From: Limnohabitans sp. 15K
GTDB taxonomy: Bacteria; Pseudomonadota; Gammaproteobacteria; Burkholderiales; Burkholderiaceae_C
Assembly (NCBI RefSeq): GCF_002778285.1
Contig: NZ_NESM01000004.1
Coordinates: 1-64,000 of the forward strand
Direction of reading: 5' to 3'
DNA length: 64,000 nt
Position 1 is the stretch's first letter; each line of letters starts with the position of its first letter. Shown in pieces: positions 34,178-45,135 of the stretch. The notes beneath the pieces were generated by a model. That model was not told the origin of the DNA, searched no databases, and saw only the letters and a list, made by a program, of their open reading frames with translations. The translations under genes and the position numbers were made by a program.

Positions 34178-34462
34178 CGGCTTTGCGTTTTTGGTTCTTT
34201 GTTGCGCCAATGTTCCGCACCGGGGTGGGACCTACGCGGTCGGCCTCATAACTCGCTTCGCTCGCTAAATCGGCCGATCCGCGCAGGCCCCACTCTGGCG
34301 CTGCGCCGCTGAAGTCACCCCAGTCGTGCTGTTTTTCAACCGGCGTAGCCTTGTTAGGGCGGCCAGCCGGACCAGCCGATTTTGCGAGCGAAGCGAGTTA
34401 TGAGGCTGGCCGGCTGGCCGCCCTGACAAGGCGGAAAACACCACAGAGCAAGTTAAGACAAC
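34178..34462 (+). repeat. Intergenic inverted-repeat element (REP/BIME-like)
   Basis: No gene is seen in the 330 bases between murB and argG. Two nested inverted repeats dominate. A 21-base perfect pair lies at 34245-34265 and 34384-34404 (core ACTCGCTTCGCTCGC), and the match continues imperfectly for about ten bases towards AAATCGG. A second pair, AGGGCGGCCAGCCGG near 34355 and its complement near 34410-34424, lies inside and next to it. The arrangement resembles mobile intergenic REP-type elements of Burkholderiales. It could also stabilise the ends of the two convergent transcripts. Confidence 0.65.
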
Positions 34463-34493
34463 AAAAAACGGCCCGAAGGCCGTTTTTTTAATG
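34463..34493. terminator. Bidirectional terminator between murB and argG
   Basis: AAAAAACGGCC, loop CGAA and GGCCGTTTTTTT form a strong stem with A-runs and T-runs on the two sides, so it can terminate both convergent genes. It lies 15 bases from the argG stop. Confidence 0.9.
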
Positions 34494-34507
34494 GAGCTCA
34501 GCAGAAA

Positions 34508-36185
<1,678 letters not shown>

Positions 36186-36225
36186 GGATGGGGCTTTAAA
36201 GGGGCGGAATGGTTCCGCATCAAAT

Positions 36226-36254
36226 AAAAAAGGGCGTCTGAAGACGCCCTTGAA
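36226..36254 (-). terminator. Terminator after the glycine-zipper gene
   Basis: AAGGGCGTCT and AGACGCCCTT form a 10-bp stem around a 2-base turn. On the minus strand it is followed by a U-run (the A-stretch at 36226-36231). It separates the glycine-zipper gene from ppnP. Confidence 0.85.
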
Positions 36255-36315
36255 GGCAAATCAAGCCAGCATTTTAGGCCAGTCGGCCACAGTGGGAAGC
36301 TTTTGTCTTGCCCTT

Positions 36316-36993
36316 TCAGCGCCAACCACCGTGCCTGAAACCCGGGTTGTAGGCTGGGCCATAACGGTGCCCTCCGCTCCAACCCAGGTTGATGCTTGTG
36401 TAACTGGGCGGGTAATAGCGGTAAACCGGGCTGGGCACGTAAACCACGCGCGGCTCGGAGATGACGGTGACCGTTTCTGTCACTGAGGGTGCTGCCGAAT
36501 AGTAAGTTTCAACTGGCGCCTCGGAGCGGGGGGCGCTCAAGGGCGTGACTTGCAGTGAAATGGTGGGGCCGGGGTCTTGGGGCAGCTGCACGTTGTATTG
36601 CTTGCCCGCATATTCATAGACCACGTTGTAGCCCACCAAGCGGTTTTCATAGACGGTTTGTGTGGTGCAGGTGGTGGTGGGCTGCGGGGCGTTGCCCTGG
36701 CTTTCGGCTTTGTCACCCAACATGGCACCACCAATGACACCTGCCATGGCCGTGAGGCCTTTGCTGTCTCGTCCACCCAGTTGGCTGCCGATCAGCCCGC
36801 CAGCAATCGCGCCGATGAGGGCACCGCCCCCTGAGTTTTGGGCCGGAGCCACCGCAGGGCTTTGGGTGCAGGTCTGGCGCGGCACAGCAGCCTGTTGGTA
36901 AACCGGTGTGCGCGAAACCACTTGTCCGATTTCCTGAGCGTGTGCGCCCAAAGCCGAAAGGAGCAAAGCACTGGTGGTGATCCAAGTTTTCAT
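36316..36993 (-). CDS. Glycine-zipper outer-membrane-type protein
   Basis: The 225-residue protein has a signal peptide (ALLLSALGAHA, cleaved near residue 18), a glycine-zipper 2TM segment (GGALIGAIAGGLIGSQLGG, then GVIGGAMLGD), a middle domain with ENRLVGYNVVYEYAGKQY and a Tyr/Pro/Gly-rich tail. Such proteins (17-kDa antigen/SlyB-like) sit in or at the outer membrane and are linked to envelope stability; the exact function is unknown. I start at 36993 because the nine extra upstream residues add nothing to the signal peptide. Confidence 0.8.
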   Translation of the reverse strand: MKTWITTSALLLSALGAHAQEIGQVVSRTPVYQQAAVPRQTCTQSPAVAPAQNSGGGALIGAIAGGLIGSQLGGRDSKGLTAMAGVIGGAMLGDKAESQGNAPQPTTTCTTQTVYENRLVGYNVVYEYAGKQYNVQLPQDPGPTISLQVTPLSAPRSEAPVETYYSAAPSVTETVTVISEPRVVYVPSPVYRYYPPSYTSINLGWSGGHRYGPAYNPGFRHGGWR

Positions 36994-37084
36994 GATTTTT
37001 GCGAATTGGGAGTAGATCAATTGAGTGTAAGTCGGTCAGATCCAAGCCACACGTTTTGAAAAGTAAAGATTTGTGACCAGCGTG

Positions 37085-37429
37085 TCAAAGCGGCCACTGT
37101 TCGGGTGTGTAGCCCACCGTGATCTTGCCGGAAGGCCATGCGACGACAGGCCGCTTGATGGTGCTGGCGTGTTCTTGCATCACCGCCTTGGCCGAGGCGC
37201 TGTCGGTCACACCCGCTTGCACCGCTGGGTCGAGCTTGCGCCAAGTGGTGCCTTTGCGGTTGAGCAGGGTTTCCCAGCCCACGGCGGCCAGCCAAGTGTT
37301 CAGTTCAGCTTCTGGCACGCCTTGTTTCTTGAAATCGTGGAAAGTGGCCTCCAGGCCTTGGGCGGCCAGCCAAGTCCGGGCTTTTTTGACAGTGTCGCAA
37401 TTGGGGATGCCGTAAACAATCGGGTGCAT
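37085..37429 (-). CDS. ArsC/Spx-family reductase-like protein (YffB type)
   Basis: The 114-residue protein has the thioredoxin-like fold of the ArsC family: YGIPNCDTVKKARTWL with the single Cys near residue 11, DFKKQGV, and KRPVV. It matches YffB-type members, which bind glutathione but are not proven arsenate reductases. No ars genes are nearby, so a role in arsenic resistance is unlikely. It is divergent from folC across 48 bases. Confidence 0.87.
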   Translation of the reverse strand: MHPIVYGIPNCDTVKKARTWLAAQGLEATFHDFKKQGVPEAELNTWLAAVGWETLLNRKGTTWRKLDPAVQAGVTDSASAKAVMQEHASTIKRPVVAWPSGKITVGYTPEQWPL

Positions 37430-37477
37430 AGCTCAAACCGGAAAAGAAAGGGACAGGACTGGGCGACAATCGCCGCC

Positions 37478-38767
37478 ATGAAGACTCTACAGCAATGGCT
37501 CGACTGGTGCGAGCAGTTACACCCCGTGGCCATTGACATGGGCCTGGACCGCGTGAAAACCGTGGCCGATCGCATGAATCTGCGTTTTGACTGCCCCGTC
37601 ATCACCGTGGCGGGCACGAATGGCAAGGGCTCGACCTGCGCCATGCTCGAAGCAGTGCTGCTGCAAGCGGGCTACCGCACGGGTGTTTACACCTCACCGC
37701 ACTTGGTGCACTTTGAAGAACGCTGCCGCTTGCATGGCGAATCGGCATCGGCTGAGGTATTTGCCGATGCTTTTGCCGCTGTGGAAGCCGTGCGGGGTGA
37801 TGTCAGCCTCACGTATTTTGAGTTCAGCACCTTGGCCATCCTGCACATGATGGCCAGCGCCAAGCTGGACGTGGCGATTTTGGAGGTGGGTTTGGGCGGC
37901 CGCCTGGATGCCGTGAACATCATCGACGCCGATTGCGCCGTGATCACCAGCATCGACATCGACCACACCGCCATTTTGGGCAAAGACCGCGAGAGCATTG
38001 GTTTTGAAAAGGCCGGCATCATGAGAGGCGGACGTCCAGTGATCGTGAGCGACCCGGTGCCACCCCAAAGCGTTTTGGACCATGCAGCCGCCTTAGGTTC
38101 GGATATTTGGCTTTTTGGCAGAGATTTCAATTTCTCAGGCGACAAGCAGCAGTGGGCTTGGGCTGGGCGTGACCGCCGATACAGTGGCATGGCCTACCCG
38201 GCTCTGCGCGGGGCCAATCAATTGATCAACGCTTCGGGCGTGTTGGCGGCGCTGGACGCCTTGCGCCAGCGCATTCCCGTCACCGCGCAGGCCGTGCGCA
38301 ACGGTTTGGCCATGGTGGAGCTGCCCGGGCGCTTCCAGATCGTGCCAGGGCAGCCGGTTTTGGTGCTCGATGTGGCGCACAACCCGCATTCGGTGGCCGC
38401 GCTGGCGGTCAATTTGGATGCGATGGGTTTTTACCCCACCACCCACGCGGTGTTGGGGGCGATGGCCGACAAAGACTTGTTGCCCATGCTGCAAAAGGTC
38501 AATCCGATGGTGGACAAGTGGTACTTCACCGATTTGCCCTTGCCCCGAGCCGCCAAAGCAGCCGATTTGCAGCAGGCCTGGCAGGCGCAAAACACCCGCA
38601 CAGATACTTCGTCCAGCGTTCATGCAGAGCCCATGCTGGCCCTCCAGGCAGCCATCGATGCGGCAGACCCGGCTGATAGAATTGTTGTCTTTGGCTCCTT
38701 CTATACCGTGGGCGGTGTTTTGAGAGACGGCACCCCGCGTCTGCAAGCCAAACACCTCGCCCCGTGA
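37478..38767 (+). CDS. folC: Bifunctional folylpolyglutamate/dihydrofolate synthase
   Basis: The 429-residue Mur-ligase-fold enzyme shows the P-loop AGTNGKGST, TSPHLVHFEER, LEVGLGGRLDAVN, and the C-terminal GRFQIVPGQPVLVLDVAHNPHS. It adds glutamates to dihydropteroate and folates. The ATG at 37478 (MKTLQQWLDWCE) is the family start; an upstream extension of 135 codons crosses the ArsC-like gene's region and has no support. The SPOR-protein gene starts nine bases after its stop, and the order folC, SPOR, cvpA, purF is the widespread proteobacterial one. Confidence 0.94.
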   Translation: MKTLQQWLDWCEQLHPVAIDMGLDRVKTVADRMNLRFDCPVITVAGTNGKGSTCAMLEAVLLQAGYRTGVYTSPHLVHFEERCRLHGESASAEVFADAFAAVEAVRGDVSLTYFEFSTLAILHMMASAKLDVAILEVGLGGRLDAVNIIDADCAVITSIDIDHTAILGKDRESIGFEKAGIMRGGRPVIVSDPVPPQSVLDHAAALGSDIWLFGRDFNFSGDKQQWAWAGRDRRYSGMAYPALRGANQLINASGVLAALDALRQRIPVTAQAVRNGLAMVELPGRFQIVPGQPVLVLDVAHNPHSVAALAVNLDAMGFYPTTHAVLGAMADKDLLPMLQKVNPMVDKWYFTDLPLPRAAKAADLQQAWQAQNTRTDTSSSVHAEPMLALQAAIDAADPADRIVVFGSFYTVGGVLRDGTPRLQAKHLAP

Positions 38768-38776
38768 GCACCCGTT

Positions 38777-39568
38777 ATGGCCTTTTTCAAGTTTCGAATG
38801 CCAGCTCAAACCGCTTCAACAGAAGCCGCGGCACCTGGCCCCAATGAAAACCTCGAGGTGGTCCGTCGCCGTGCGCGACACCGTTTGATGGGGGCCGTGG
38901 TGCTGGTGCTGGTGGCGGTGGTGGGATTTCCGCTGCTGTTTGACACCCAGCCACGACCTGTTGCGGTTGACACGCCCATTGTGATTCCTGACCGCCAAAG
39001 CACGCCGCCTTTGACCAGTGCCGTGCCTTTGCCCGCCTCGCAGGCCCCTGCCAAGCCCTTGTTGCCTGCACCTTCGCCTTCGCCTGAGGCGGTCTCTGCT
39101 CAAGCCAGCTTGGATGCCCGCGAAGAGGTGGTTTTACCAGCAGCTTCGGTTGTTCCGGTGCCGGTGCCTAAGCCAGCAGCGGTCAAAGAAACCCCTCCCG
39201 CTGAAAAAATCGCTGAAAAAGCCCCTGAAAAACCTGCAGTGGTCAAACAAGAGCCCAAGCCAGTCGTTGCGGCCAAGCCCAAAGACGATGGCAACAAAGC
39301 CCAGGCTTTGCTGGAGGGCAAAACAGCCAAACCTTCTGCCGGACGTTTGGTGATTCAGGTGGGTGCGTTCAGCGACACCGCCAAAGTGCGCGATGTGCGC
39401 AGCAAGCTGGAGCAAGCGGGCGTGAAAACTTACACCCAGACAGTGGAAAAAGATGGCAAAAACACCATCCGCATACGTGTAGGCCCCTACGAGACCAAAG
39501 AAGAAGCAGACAAAGTCGCTGCTCGAATTCGCAAGCTCGACTTGCCTGTTTCATTCTTGAAGATCTGA
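38777..39568 (+). CDS. dedD: SPOR-domain cell-division protein (DedD-like)
   Basis: The 263-residue protein has a short cytoplasmic start, one transmembrane helix (about residues 38-54, MGAVVLVLVAVVGFPLLF), a long Pro/Ala/Lys-rich linker, and a C-terminal SPOR domain (LVIQVGAFSDTAKVRDVRSK to IRVGPYETKEEADKVAARI). SPOR domains bind denuded glycans at the septum. The position after folC and before cvpA fits DedD. It starts nine bases after folC and ends one base before the cvpA start. Confidence 0.88.
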   Translation: MAFFKFRMPAQTASTEAAAPGPNENLEVVRRRARHRLMGAVVLVLVAVVGFPLLFDTQPRPVAVDTPIVIPDRQSTPPLTSAVPLPASQAPAKPLLPAPSPSPEAVSAQASLDAREEVVLPAASVVPVPVPKPAAVKETPPAEKIAEKAPEKPAVVKQEPKPVVAAKPKDDGNKAQALLEGKTAKPSAGRLVIQVGAFSDTAKVRDVRSKLEQAGVKTYTQTVEKDGKNTIRIRVGPYETKEEADKVAARIRKLDLPVSFLKI

Positions 39569-39569
39569 C

Positions 39570-40064
39570 ATGGCGGTCAGCCTCACCGATTGGGTTTTGC
39601 TGGGCGCATTGCTCTCGTCCATGGTGGTGGGGCTTTGGCGCGGTTTGGTTTATGAGGTCTTGTCTTTGGCGGGCTGGGTGGCTGCATTTGTGGTGGCCCA
39701 GTGGCTGGCCGCCGATGTGGTCGCTTGGTTGCCCATGATTCAGAGTGCGCCCGAGTCCATTCAGTATGCGGTCGCTTTTGTAGTGGTCTTTGTCGCCACG
39801 TTGTTTGCGGCTGGGTTCTTGTCTTGGTTGATCAAGAAGCTGGTGGAAACCGTGGGCTTGCGCCCTGTGGACCGGACTTTGGGCGCTTTGTTTGGCTTGG
39901 CGCGGGGCGTGGTGTTGCTGCTGGCTTTGACCGTGGTGCTGCAGTTGACCGGTGTGTCGCGTGACGCTTGGTGGGCGACGGCCCAGGGACCGGTGTGGCT
40001 GCAAGTTTTGCTCACGGGTTTGAAGCCCATGTTGCCCCAAACTTTCGTGGAATATTTGCCCTGA
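39570..40064 (+). CDS. cvpA: CvpA family inner-membrane protein
   Basis: The 164-residue protein has four hydrophobic helices and the family blocks LTDWVLLGALLSSMVVGLWRGLVYEVLSL-like start, LSLAGWV and VDRTLGALFGLARG. CvpA affects colicin V production and envelope stress tolerance in E. coli; its mechanism is unknown. It lies between dedD (one base gap) and purF, as in most proteobacteria. Confidence 0.9.
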   Translation: MAVSLTDWVLLGALLSSMVVGLWRGLVYEVLSLAGWVAAFVVAQWLAADVVAWLPMIQSAPESIQYAVAFVVVFVATLFAAGFLSWLIKKLVETVGLRPVDRTLGALFGLARGVVLLLALTVVLQLTGVSRDAWWATAQGPVWLQVLLTGLKPMLPQTFVEYLP

Positions 40065-40102
40065 ATTTGTCAGAGCGATTCGATTTTTGAACGGATAAAC
40101 GT

Positions 40103-41617
40103 ATGTGTGGAATTGTCGGCGTTGTCAGCAGCGCTCCGGTCAACCAGTTGATTTATGACGCCCTGTTGCTTTTGCAGCACCGAGGGCAAGATGCGGCGGG
40201 CATCGTCACCCAGTTGGACCGCAAATTTTTCATGCACAAAGCCAAAGGCATGGTGCGCGACGTGTTCCGCACCCGCAACATGCGCAGCCTGCCTGGCAAC
40301 TGCGGTTTGGGGCAGGTGCGTTACCCCACGGCGGGCAACGCCTTCAGCGAAGAAGAAGCCCAGCCCTTTTATGTGAACGCGCCATTTGGTTTGGTGTTGG
40401 TGCACAACGGCAACCTGACCAATGCCCACGCCTTGAAGGCCGAACTGTTTTCAGTAGACCACCGCCACATCAACACCGACAGCGACTCCGAAGTTCTGCT
40501 GAACGTTTTGGCCCATGAATTGGAAAAAACCACCCGTGGTTTGCCGCTCAAGCCCATGGACGTGTTTGAGGCCGTGCGCGGCGTGAACCGCCGTGTCAAA
40601 GGCTCTTACGCGGTGATCGCCTTGATCGCAGGCCACGGTTTGGTGGCTTTTCGCGATCCGCACGGCATTCGCCCCTTGTGCATGGGCCGCAGCGAAGACG
40701 GCTCCATCATGCTGGCGAGCGAGTCGGTCGCATTGGATGGCACCGCTCACCAGTTTGAGCGCGATGTGGCCCCGGGTGAAGCCATTTTTGTGGACCTGGA
40801 CGGCCAAATGCACACCCAGTCCTGCGCCGACAAGTCGCAATTGAGCCCCTGTATTTTTGAATACGTGTACCTGGCTCGCCCAGACTCCACCATGGACGGC
40901 ATTTCGGTTTACCAAGCCCGCTTGAACCTGGGCGAAACGCTGGCCAAGCGCGTGATCTCCACCGTGCCGCCCAGCGACATCGATGTGGTGATCCCGATCC
41001 CCGAGTCCAGCCGCCCCAGCGCCACGCAGTTGGCGCATTTGCTGGGCATTCCTTACCGCGAAGGTTTTGTCAAAAACCGCTACGTGGGCCGCACCTTCAT
41101 CATGCCGGGCCAAGCGGTTCGTAAAAAGTCGGTGCGCCAAAAGCTCAACACCATCGTCAGCGAGTTCAAGGGCCGCAATGTGCTGCTGGTGGACGATTCC
41201 ATTGTGCGCGGCACCACCAGTCGGGAGATTGTGCAGATGGCCCGCGACGCCGGGGCCCGCAAGGTCTACATGGCCAGCGCCGCGCCGCCCGTGCGTTTTC
41301 CCAACGTGTATGGCATCGACATGCCCACGTCCGAAGAGTTGGTGGCGCATGGCCGCAGCATCGAAGAAATCCGCCAAATCATTGGTTGTGACGCCCTGAT
41401 TTACCAAGACGTGGACGCCATGAAAACCGCGGTGGCCCAAGCGCGTGTTAATGCAGCGGGTGCACTGTCGGATTTCGACGCGTCTTGCTTTGACGGCGTG
41501 TACGTGACGGGCGATATTTCGGCCAACGACATCAGCCGTTTGAACCAAACCCGTCCTCAAGCCGAAGAGGGCGATGACGACAATTCGCGTTTGGCTTTGC
41601 CCAACGCCAGCGTGTGA
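40103..41617 (+). CDS. purF: Amidophosphoribosyltransferase
   Basis: The 504-residue enzyme starts MCGIVGVV, so Cys2 becomes the N-terminal glutaminase nucleophile after Met removal. LLLQHRGQDAAGI and GLGQVRYPTAG belong to the glutaminase domain; the phosphoribosyltransferase half has the PRPP loop VLLVDDSIVRGTTSREIV. It makes phosphoribosylamine, the first step of purine synthesis. Thirty-eight bases separate it from cvpA and nine from metZ. Confidence 0.95.
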   Translation: MCGIVGVVSSAPVNQLIYDALLLLQHRGQDAAGIVTQLDRKFFMHKAKGMVRDVFRTRNMRSLPGNCGLGQVRYPTAGNAFSEEEAQPFYVNAPFGLVLVHNGNLTNAHALKAELFSVDHRHINTDSDSEVLLNVLAHELEKTTRGLPLKPMDVFEAVRGVNRRVKGSYAVIALIAGHGLVAFRDPHGIRPLCMGRSEDGSIMLASESVALDGTAHQFERDVAPGEAIFVDLDGQMHTQSCADKSQLSPCIFEYVYLARPDSTMDGISVYQARLNLGETLAKRVISTVPPSDIDVVIPIPESSRPSATQLAHLLGIPYREGFVKNRYVGRTFIMPGQAVRKKSVRQKLNTIVSEFKGRNVLLVDDSIVRGTTSREIVQMARDAGARKVYMASAAPPVRFPNVYGIDMPTSEELVAHGRSIEEIRQIIGCDALIYQDVDAMKTAVAQARVNAAGALSDFDASCFDGVYVTGDISANDISRLNQTRPQAEEGDDDNSRLALPNASV

Positions 41618-41626
41618 GCCTCTAAC

Positions 41627-42838
41627 ATGACAGAACCCAACCGATTTGACGATTTGCACATCGAAACCTTGGCCGTGCGTGCCGCGGTGGAGCGCAGCCA
41701 GTACGGCGAAAACTCCGAAGCGCTTTACCTGACCAGCGGTTATGTGCAGCCGACAGCCGAATCTGCCGCACGACGTTTTGCGGGCGACGAAGAGGGCTAC
41801 ACCTACGGGCGCTACGGCAACCCCACGGTCAGCAGCATGGAAATGCGCTTGGCTGCGCTGGAGGGCACAGAAGCCGCCATGGGCACGGCCTCTGGCATGT
41901 CCGCCATCTTGATGATGTGCATGGGCCTTTTGAAGGCGGGTGACCATGTGGTGTGCTCGCGCTCCATGTTCGGCTCTACCATCAAACTCATTGGTTCAGA
42001 CCTGGCCAAGTTTGGCGTGGAATCCAGTTTTGTTTCGCAAACCGATTTGAAAGAATGGCAAGCGGCGGTTCGCCCCAACACGCGCTTGTTGTTTGCCGAA
42101 ACGCCCACCAATCCACTGACCGAAGTGTGTGACATCCAGGCACTGGCCGACATCGCCCACAACGCCGGTGCTTTGTTTGCGGTGGACAATTGTTTTGCAA
42201 CGCCCGCCCTGCAACGCCCTGTGGCCATGGGAGCCGACATCATCATGCACTCGGGCACCAAGTACCTCGATGGCCAGGGCCGCGTGATGGCAGGCGCGTT
42301 GTGCGCCTCGCAGCAAATGATCACCGAGAAGTTTTTGCCTGTGCTCAAAAGCGGTGGCATGACCTTGGCACCTTTTAATGCGTGGGTGGTGCTCAAAGGC
42401 CTCGAAACATTGGACTTGCGCATGCGCGCGCAGACAGCCCGCACCCAAATTTTGGCCGAATGGCTCGAAAAGCACCCCGCCGTGGCCCGTGTTTACTACC
42501 CCGGTTTGGCCAGCCACCCTCAGCACGAACTGGCCATGCGCCAGATGTCGGGCCTAGGCGGCGCTGTGTTGTCCTTTGAGGTCAAAGCCGAGGGTCCGGA
42601 GCAATCGCGACAACGCGCTTTCCATGTGATGGACCAGATGCAAATGTTGTCACTGGCGACCAATTTGGGCGACACCAAAACCATGGTGGCGCACCCGGCC
42701 AGCACCTCGCACGGCCGCTTGACCGAAGCGCAACGCCAAGCCGCAGGCATTGGCCAAGGCTTGATCCGTGTGGCGGTGGGCCTTGAGTACCCGCAAGATG
42801 TTCAAAAAGACCTGTCCCGCGGTCTCGATACCCTCTGA
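41627..42838 (+). CDS. metZ: O-succinylhomoserine sulfhydrylase
   Basis: The 403-residue PLP enzyme is of the Cys/Met-metabolism family. Visible are [32 protein letters not shown] and the PLP-lysine motif [12 protein letters not shown]. It matches the MetZ branch, which makes homocysteine from O-succinylhomoserine and sulfide. Its linkage to purF is common in beta- and gammaproteobacteria. The stop codon overlaps the gltX start (TGATATG region), so gltX follows directly. Confidence 0.92.
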   Translation: MTEPNRFDDLHIETLAVRAAVERSQYGENSEALYLTSGYVQPTAESAARRFAGDEEGYTYGRYGNPTVSSMEMRLAALEGTEAAMGTASGMSAILMMCMGLLKAGDHVVCSRSMFGSTIKLIGSDLAKFGVESSFVSQTDLKEWQAAVRPNTRLLFAETPTNPLTEVCDIQALADIAHNAGALFAVDNCFATPALQRPVAMGADIIMHSGTKYLDGQGRVMAGALCASQQMITEKFLPVLKSGGMTLAPFNAWVVLKGLETLDLRMRAQTARTQILAEWLEKHPAVARVYYPGLASHPQHELAMRQMSGLGGAVLSFEVKAEGPEQSRQRAFHVMDQMQMLSLATNLGDTKTMVAHPASTSHGRLTEAQRQAAGIGQGLIRVAVGLEYPQDVQKDLSRGLDTL

Positions 42839-42839
42839 T

Positions 42840-44234
42840 ATGACCCACCTCGCACGCACACGAACTCGCTTTGCCCCGTCGCCCACGGGCTTCATTCACC
42901 TGGGCAACATCCGCTCGGCTTTGTACCCTTGGGCCTTTGCCCGCGCCACGGGCGGTGACTTTATTTTGCGCATCGAAGACACCGACCTGGACCGATCCAC
43001 ACAAGCATCTGTGGACGTGATCATTGAAGGCATGGCTTGGCTGGAACTGAACCACGACGAAGGCCCGTTCTATCAAATGCAACGCATGGACCGCTACAAG
43101 GCGGTGCTGGCCGAGCTGATTGCCGCAGGCCATGTCTACCCCTGCTACATGAGCATGGAAGCCTTGGATGCGCTGCGTGAGCGCCAAATGGCCAACAAGG
43201 AAAAGCCCCGTTACGACGGCACATGGCGTCCTGCTGACGGCAAGACCCTGCCCGATATTCCAGAGGGCGTGAAACCCGTCTTGCGTTTCAAGAACCCCAT
43301 CGGCGGTGTGGTGGCTTGGGACGACAAGGTCAAGGGCCGTATTGAAATCAGCAACGACGAACTCGACGACTTGGTGATCGCCCGGCCTGACGGCACTCCC
43401 ACCTACAACTTCTGCGTGGTGGTGGACGACATCGACATGCAGATCACACACGTCATTCGTGGTGACGACCATGTGAACAACACGCCGCGTCAGATCAACA
43501 TCTTCAAAGCCCTGGGCCAAGAGCCACCGGTGTATGCCCACCTGCCTACTGTGCTGAATGAGCAGGGGGAGAAGATGAGCAAGCGCAACGGTGCCAAAGC
43601 CGTGACGGCTTACCGTGACGAAGGCTATTTGCCCGATGCCATGGTCAATTACTTGGCCCGTTTGGGCTGGAGCCACGGCGACGATGAGATCTTCAGCCGT
43701 GCGCAGTTCCTGGAGTGGTTCAACCTGGACCACTTGGGCCGCAGCGCCGCGCAGTTTGACGAAGCCAAACTCAAATGGGTCAACGCCCAGCACCTCAAAG
43801 CCATGTGCGATGACGCATTGGCCCAACACGTCCAGCCCTTCCTGGCCAAACTGGGCGTGGTGGCCGATGAACGACTGGCCAGCATTTGTGGTTTGTTCAA
43901 AGACCGTTGCGACACGCTGGTGGTTCTGGCGCAATGGATTTCGGCCTTTTATTTGGACGTGGTCCCCAATGCTGAGGAAAAGACTTTGCATGTGACCGAT
44001 GCTGTCAAACCAGCCTTGGCCTTGTTGGCCGACAAGTTGGCGGCATGTACATGGGACAAGGCTTCGATTGCGGCAACGATCAAGGAAACCTTGACCGAAA
44101 CGGGCCTCAAGATGCCACTCTTGGCCATGCCGGTTCGGGTGTTGGTGATGGGCACTGCCCAGACGCCATCGCTGGACGCCGTGCTGGCTTTGAGTCACCG
44201 CGAAAAAATTCTGCAGCGTTTGAAAAACGCCTGA
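42840..44234 (+). CDS. gltX: Glutamyl-tRNA synthetase
   Basis: The 464-residue class I synthetase has [16 protein letters not shown] (HIGH-equivalent), IEDTDLDRS and KMSKRNGA (KMSKS-equivalent). It charges tRNA-Glu, and a tRNA-Glu gene lies 204 bases downstream. The ATG at 42840 directly follows the metZ stop with a 1-base gap; upstream in-frame codons inside metZ are rejected. No TrpR-like or other operator is seen. Confidence 0.95.
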   Translation: MTHLARTRTRFAPSPTGFIHLGNIRSALYPWAFARATGGDFILRIEDTDLDRSTQASVDVIIEGMAWLELNHDEGPFYQMQRMDRYKAVLAELIAAGHVYPCYMSMEALDALRERQMANKEKPRYDGTWRPADGKTLPDIPEGVKPVLRFKNPIGGVVAWDDKVKGRIEISNDELDDLVIARPDGTPTYNFCVVVDDIDMQITHVIRGDDHVNNTPRQINIFKALGQEPPVYAHLPTVLNEQGEKMSKRNGAKAVTAYRDEGYLPDAMVNYLARLGWSHGDDEIFSRAQFLEWFNLDHLGRSAAQFDEAKLKWVNAQHLKAMCDDALAQHVQPFLAKLGVVADERLASICGLFKDRCDTLVVLAQWISAFYLDVVPNAEEKTLHVTDAVKPALALLADKLAACTWDKASIAATIKETLTETGLKMPLLAMPVRVLVMGTAQTPSLDAVLALSHREKILQRLKNA

Positions 44235-44308
44235 TTTTCTGTCTATAATTCGAGTCTCGACACCAACGAGGCATAACAAAAAGCAGCAATGCTCAAAGTT
44301 ATACCAAA

Positions 44309-44384
<76 letters not shown>

Positions 44385-44437
44385 ACGTGTTGAGAATGTT
44401 CGCAAGAACACGATTCGAAAGAATCAGTCCAGGTTAT

Positions 44438-44513
44438 GACCCTATCGTCTAGAGGCCTAGGACATCACCCTTTCACGGTGAGTACCGGGGTTCGAATCCC
44501 CGTAGGGTCGCCA
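44438..44513 (+). tRNA. tRNA-Glu (anticodon TTC)
   Basis: The acceptor stem GACCCTA pairs with TAGGGTC, followed by G73 and encoded CCA. The anticodon loop in CACCCTTTCACGGTG holds TTC, and the T arm is GGGGTTCGAATCCCC. It lies 53 bases after tRNA-Ala in the same orientation and shares the cluster transcript. Confidence 0.95.
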
Positions 44514-44570
44514 AGTTTTGTAGCACTTGGTCAGTTTGCAAAAGCAGTCTGACAAAAGTTACAGCTACCA

Positions 44571-44647
44571 GGAGTGGTAGTTCAGTTGGTTAGAATACCG
44601 GCCTGTCACGCCGGGGGTCGCGGGTTCGAGTCCCGTCCACTCCGCCA
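44571..44647 (+). tRNA. tRNA-Asp (anticodon GTC)
   Basis: The acceptor stem GGAGTGG pairs with CCACTCC, then G73 and CCA. The anticodon loop CCTGTCACG holds GTC, and the T arm is GCGGGTTCGAGTCCCGT. Its 3' end marks the left border of a decayed island with integrase and AbiE genes, as is common for tRNA integration sites. Confidence 0.95.
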
Positions 44648-44674
44648 AAATATCCTTTTAAATAAAGGACTTAC

Positions 44675-44707
44675 AAAAAGCCCGATAAGAAATTATCGGG
44701 CTTTTTT
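44675..44707 (+). terminator. Terminator of the tRNA cluster
   Basis: AAAAAGCCCGATAA, loop GAAA and TTATCGGGCTTTTTT form a 9-10-bp stem with a T-run on the right. It ends the tRNA transcript and can also work from the opposite side. Confidence 0.92.
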
Positions 44708-44826
44708 GTTGTTTTTTGGAGGCTAGCTGACGCCAAATTGCCCCCCATCTAAATTTATTGATATGTAAATGGATTTTTAGATTGTGGTTCCATTTGTATG
44801 CGTACCGGCAGGTCCAGAGCGCGTAA

Positions 44827-45135
44827 TGTTCAACCATCAAACGCAGCCTACTCAACAAGGGTCAGGCATCTCAAGTTGTTCCGGTCCTCTCGACTGAGCT
44901 CTGTGCGAAGTTAAGTCGATGGAGTCTCGCCGTGGTCGTAGAGCTGATGGAGAGCGGTGAGCTTGCTAGTTTGCGCACCGGCAACCATCGACTTGTCAAT
45001 GTAGCGGCGTTACGGCAACTTGCAATCTTAGAGTCGACTCTTGCGGCTGCGCGACTCGTTCAACCCTCAACGAGCCAACATATCTTGAGCTCCAATAGAG
45101 CTTTTTTTAATGGCTGGAATGCAATCGCTGGATAG
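44827..45135 (+). pseudogene. Helix-turn-helix (excisionase-like) fragment
   Basis: An open frame without an early ATG encodes VLSTELCAKLSRWSLAVVVELMESGELASLRTGNHRLVNV, which resembles an excisionase/MerR-like DNA-binding domain of the kind used by small island regulators. The first possible start (GTG 44932) would remove half of the helix-turn-helix, so I call it broken. A weak 5-bp terminator-like hairpin with seven Ts lies at 45088-45108. It lies next to the tRNA-Asp gene and an integrase remnant. Confidence 0.4.

Noticed and set aside
40451..41947. 498-codon antisense frame over purF and metZ
   Set aside because: Same GC-bias artefact; purF and metZ are clearly real.
42582..44279. 565-codon antisense frame over gltX
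   Set aside because: Shadow frame of gltX with atypical composition.
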